From: an uncultured Eubacteriales bacterium
GTDB lineage: Bacteria > Bacillota > Clostridia > Oscillospirales > Acutalibacteraceae
Direction of reading: 5' to 3'
DNA length: 53,700 nt
Assembly (NCBI GenBank): GCA_900316385.1
Contig: ONCP01000014.1
Location: forward strand, 1-53,700
Shown here: positions 52,401 through 53,700 of the stretch, one piece after another
Numbering within the stretch: position 1 is the first letter of the stretch
Layout of the letters: each line of letters opens with the position of its first letter
Position numbers and translations under genes: made by a program
Notes under the pieces: generated by a model
Databases searched by the model: none
Told to the model about the DNA's origin: nothing
Seen by the model: only the letters and a program-made list of their open reading frames with translations

Positions 52401-52534
52401 CCAGAGCCAAAATGCGTATGATGATACGCAAGCTGCTCAAAGACCATAAGTATCCGCCCGAAGGTATGGAGGACGCAGTATCTACTGTTATGAGCCAGTG
52501 TGAGCTGTGGGCGGATAATAGTATGGGCATATGA
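49478..52534 (+). CDS. hsdR: type I restriction enzyme R subunit
   Basis: 1018 residues, starting 4 bases after the preceding stop with no strong own site. N-terminal nuclease: RPDVLLFINGLPVVLMELKS (D..ExK type, about residues 130-149). Motor domain: Walker A WHTQGSGKSLSMV, DEAH box MADEAHRGQYG, TGTP in YIGFTGTPIATE, later AIARVNRVFRDKEGG (motif VI). C-terminal helical part contacts the methylase. EcoR124-like size. It translocates and cuts unmodified DNA. Intact, so restriction should be active. Confidence 0.95.
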   Translation: MPYTESSYENAIIQLFEEMGYTHAYGPDIERDYKVPLYTDELTAALYRLNPTLSDDAISDALYKLTNYENGELVQKNAVFMDYLQNGVEVRYTENGEERSALCYLVDYSNIDNNSFVVANQWTYIENSEKRPDVLLFINGLPVVLMELKSPSREETDASEAYTQIRNYMHAIPSMFIYNAICVMSDLSENRAGTITSGEDRFMEWKTKDGSYENTQYAQFDTFFEGIFQKERLLDILKNFILFSNEGLKQYKILAGYHQYFAVRKAVESTKKATVTDGKGGVFWHTQGSGKSLSMVFYAHLLQSELESPTIVVITDRNDLDDQLYSQFAKCKDFLRQEPVHAESREHLKSLLEGRKANGIIFTTMQKFEESGEPLSERRNIIVMADEAHRGQYGLTEKIKMTKNEKGELVAKKVIGTARIIRDTLPNATYIGFTGTPIATEDRNTREVFGDYIDIYDMTQAVEDGATRPVYYESRVMKLKLDETTLHLIDTEYDIMAQSADPDVIEKSKRELGQMEAILGHDDTIKSLVDDILDHYENYREDLLTGKAMIVAYSRVIAMKIYKRILEVRPGWTEKVAVVMTGSNKDPEEWHDIVGNKRHKEELAKKFKDNNSPLKIAIVVDMWLTGFDVPSLATMYVYKPMAGYNLMQAIARVNRVFRDKEGGLVVDYIGIASALKQAMNDYTVRDRKNYGNTDIAQVAYPKFIEKLTVCRDLLHGYDYSAFFGGNELTAGRTITGAVNFLLDRSRDKDKESYVKEALLLKQALSLCSSIAEEQEREEAAFFEAVRVLIMRIQNQGGNKKLSLPEINAKINELLKQSIKSDGVINLFSDKEQEFSLFDQKFLEEIARMKEKNLAVELLKKLIAEQVQIYKRTNLVKSEKFSEIMQSAMNRYLNGMLTNEEVIEEMLNLARQIREAKEEGEELGLTADELAFYDALTKPQAIKDFYENEELIAITKELADKLRKNRTIDWQKRDSARAKMRMMIRKLLKDHKYPPEGMEDAVSTVMSQCELWADNSMGI

Positions 52535-52555
52535 TACGAAAAGGACGGAAGATCA

Positions 52556-53452
52556 ATGGCAGACATTAAACTATTCAATATCAAAGGTAATGTATCGGAA
52601 TATCAGAGTGGTACGGTTAACCTTGAAAAAGAATTACAAACCGTTATTGAGGAAAATATGAGCGCATTCTTTGGTGTTACTTTTTTAGCTTCAGAATTTA
52701 GCACAACAGATGGCGGCAGAATGGACAGCATTGGTATTGATGAAAATCATTGTCCTGTTATCTTTGAATATAAACGCTCAATAAAGGATAATGTAATAAA
52801 CCAAGGATTGTTTTATCTGAATTGGCTGTTGGATCACAAGGATAGCTTTAAAGTTCTTGTAATTGAAAAGCTCGGTCTGAACGCTTCAAATGTAATTGAT
52901 TGGACTATGCCGAGAGTAATATGTGTTGCAAATGATTTCACTAAATATGATGAATCAGCCATTAAACAGATGAACAGAAACATCAGCCTTATTCGATATA
53001 GAAAATTCGGCGATGATTTGCTTATGTTTGAGCATATCAACGAAAACATTGCAAGTGCTTTGCCTGATGACAATTCCTCTGCAAAAGCACAGAGACAAAC
53101 GGATAAAACGTTTGATGAACAAATCGGATCTGCGGATAAATCTATTAAAGTTGTATATCAGGATTTAGCGAATTACATGCTTAGTCTTGGCGACGATATA
53201 AGCGAAACGCATTTGAAACTATATGCAGCATTTAAGAAAATCAAGAATATTATTACCGTTGTAGCTCAAAAAAGAGTTTTAATTCTCCACTTGTCTATAA
53301 AACCAGATACAGTTGCTTTCGAAGAAGGCTTTTCAAGAGATGTATCCGATATTGGTCATTGGGGCACGGGCAAAGTTGAAATTCGCATAAAGAATAAGGC
53401 AGATTTTGAAAAAGCTAAGCCTTTGCTTGATAGAGCGTATAATGAAAACTAA
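52556..53452 (+). CDS. DUF5655 protein with NucS-like nuclease N terminus
   Basis: 298 residues; AAAAGGACGG before ATG. N-terminal part (about 20-130) has a PD-(D/E)xK-like core: GGRMDSIGID, then CPVIFEYKRS (D...ExK), as in NucS/DUF91 nucleases. C-terminal DUF5655 domain (about 190-298): KVVYQDLANYMLSLGDDISE, ISLR-like strands and ending WGTGKVEIRIKNKADFEKA. The combination is known in genomes, commonly next to restriction systems; function unproven. Last gene of the type I operon; a terminator follows. Could serve as an accessory nuclease or be a passenger. Confidence 0.8.
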   Translation: MADIKLFNIKGNVSEYQSGTVNLEKELQTVIEENMSAFFGVTFLASEFSTTDGGRMDSIGIDENHCPVIFEYKRSIKDNVINQGLFYLNWLLDHKDSFKVLVIEKLGLNASNVIDWTMPRVICVANDFTKYDESAIKQMNRNISLIRYRKFGDDLLMFEHINENIASALPDDNSSAKAQRQTDKTFDEQIGSADKSIKVVYQDLANYMLSLGDDISETHLKLYAAFKKIKNIITVVAQKRVLILHLSIKPDTVAFEEGFSRDVSDIGHWGTGKVEIRIKNKADFEKAKPLLDRAYNEN

Positions 53453-53458
53453 TTTAGA

Positions 53459-53497
53459 AGCGTGTAGACAGATTTAACTTCTGCCTACACGCTCTGT
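53459..53497 (+). terminator. terminator of the type I restriction operon
   Basis: AGCGTGTAG (53459-53467) pairs with CTACACGCT (53485-53493), followed by CTGTTCT. Confidence 0.75.
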
Positions 53498-53527
53498 TCT
53501 AATTCGGGTGTTTTTGCGTTATTCTGC

Positions 53528-53626
53528 TTATGTGTAGATTATCTCTCTGTTGACGATTTCGGCGGCTGTGTGGCGGATTGCGTTCATTTTACGAGTCCAT
53601 TCGTAACCGCTTAATAACCGCCCCAT
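53528..53626 (-). CDS. possible 32-residue small protein
   Basis: MGRLLSGYEWTRKMNAIRHT and AAEIVNREIIYT; GGAGGGG, in the hairpin at 53635-53661, lies 8 bases before ATG 53626. The frame also stays open beyond the right edge of the window, so it could be the C terminus of a longer gene. A remnant of the same C terminus is at 37108-37165. No family recognised. Confidence 0.35.
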   Translation of the reverse strand: MGRLLSGYEWTRKMNAIRHTAAEIVNREIIYT

Positions 53627-53634
53627 AAACATGA

Positions 53635-53661
53635 CCCCTCCGCTTTTCTTTTGCGGAGGGG
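53635..53661. terminator. hairpin CCCCTCCGC/GCGGAGGGG
   Basis: Nine perfect base pairs around a 9-base loop TTTTCTTTT. The 3' side has only a weak T tract on either strand; it could end a gene lying beyond the right edge. Confidence 0.55.
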
Positions 53662-53700
53662 TTAACACATAGGCTTCGATTATTCTGTTACGGATTTTGT

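Noticed and set aside
53528..53700. Confident partial CDS running off the right edge
   Set aside because: The open frame crosses a perfect hairpin; a small start at 53626 is equally possible, so only the short version is listed with low confidence.

Overview
The window looks like a chromosome segment of a gut Firmicute of the Oscillospiraceae, close to Ruminococcus. Grounds: low-GC Gram-positive gene order (rpmG-secE-nusG-rplK-rplA, L10 leader, rplJ-rplL), class III ribonucleotide reductase, PyrK/PyrD-1B, GH13 amylases with dockerin and CBM26-like modules, Ig-like/Lys-rich surface modules, and TTG or GTG starts fixed by strong AGGAGG sites. No tRNA, rRNA or CRISPR array was recognised.

Layout. 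1-2.1 kb: remnant of a secreted Ig-like protein and an unknown Lys-rich protein with a consensus promoter. 2.1-6.2 kb: ribosomal protein/secE/nusG cluster with an L10-leader attenuator and an odd 130-bp duplication-flanked insert before rplJ. 6.2-8.6 kb (minus): GGGtGRT protein with its Fe-S scaffold partner, and a C_GCAxxG_C_C protein. 9.0-12.8 kb (minus): nrdD-nrdG-ydcF-like operon behind an NrdR-box pair. 13.0-17.4 kb: 142-bp tandem repeats, a twice-frameshifted surface protein with possible starch-binding modules, and a sodium/proline-type symporter (both minus). 17.6-27.1 kb (plus): housekeeping run alr-polA-arginine phosphatase-rimI-tsaD-lipoprotein-pyrK-pyrD-ruvX. 27.1-31.9 kb: two adjacent secreted alpha-amylases, the second with dockerin and CBM26-like modules, suggesting amylosome-style starch use. 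32.0-34.3 kb: membrane proteins and a small DUF4160 pair.

34.4-53.7 kb is an accessory region with lower GC and repeat-rich joints: 50-bp direct repeats around an S41 peptidase gene, a group II intron remnant, an integrase-excisionase-Rep module, an AAA ATPase, a HipA-like kinase, and a type I restriction-modification locus.

The most exciting system is that type I locus (42.8-53.5 kb): hsdM, an intact hsdS1, a tyrosine recombinase, a second hsdS split into a forward 5' half and an inverted 3' half, a GNAT-methyltransferase fusion, hsdR, and a DUF5655/NucS-like protein. Four copies of a 16-bp core (two forward, two inverted) lie exactly at the half-gene joints. Inverting the segment between copies 3 and 4 joins the hsdS2 halves in frame, so this reads as a two-gene hsdS inversion switch with hsdS1 ON and hsdS2 OFF.

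Repeats of the type (A)GTTGAAAGTGGAAA in intergenic gaps, a 144-bp MITE-like element, and tandem structured repeats give the chromosome-side gaps a common noncoding signature.
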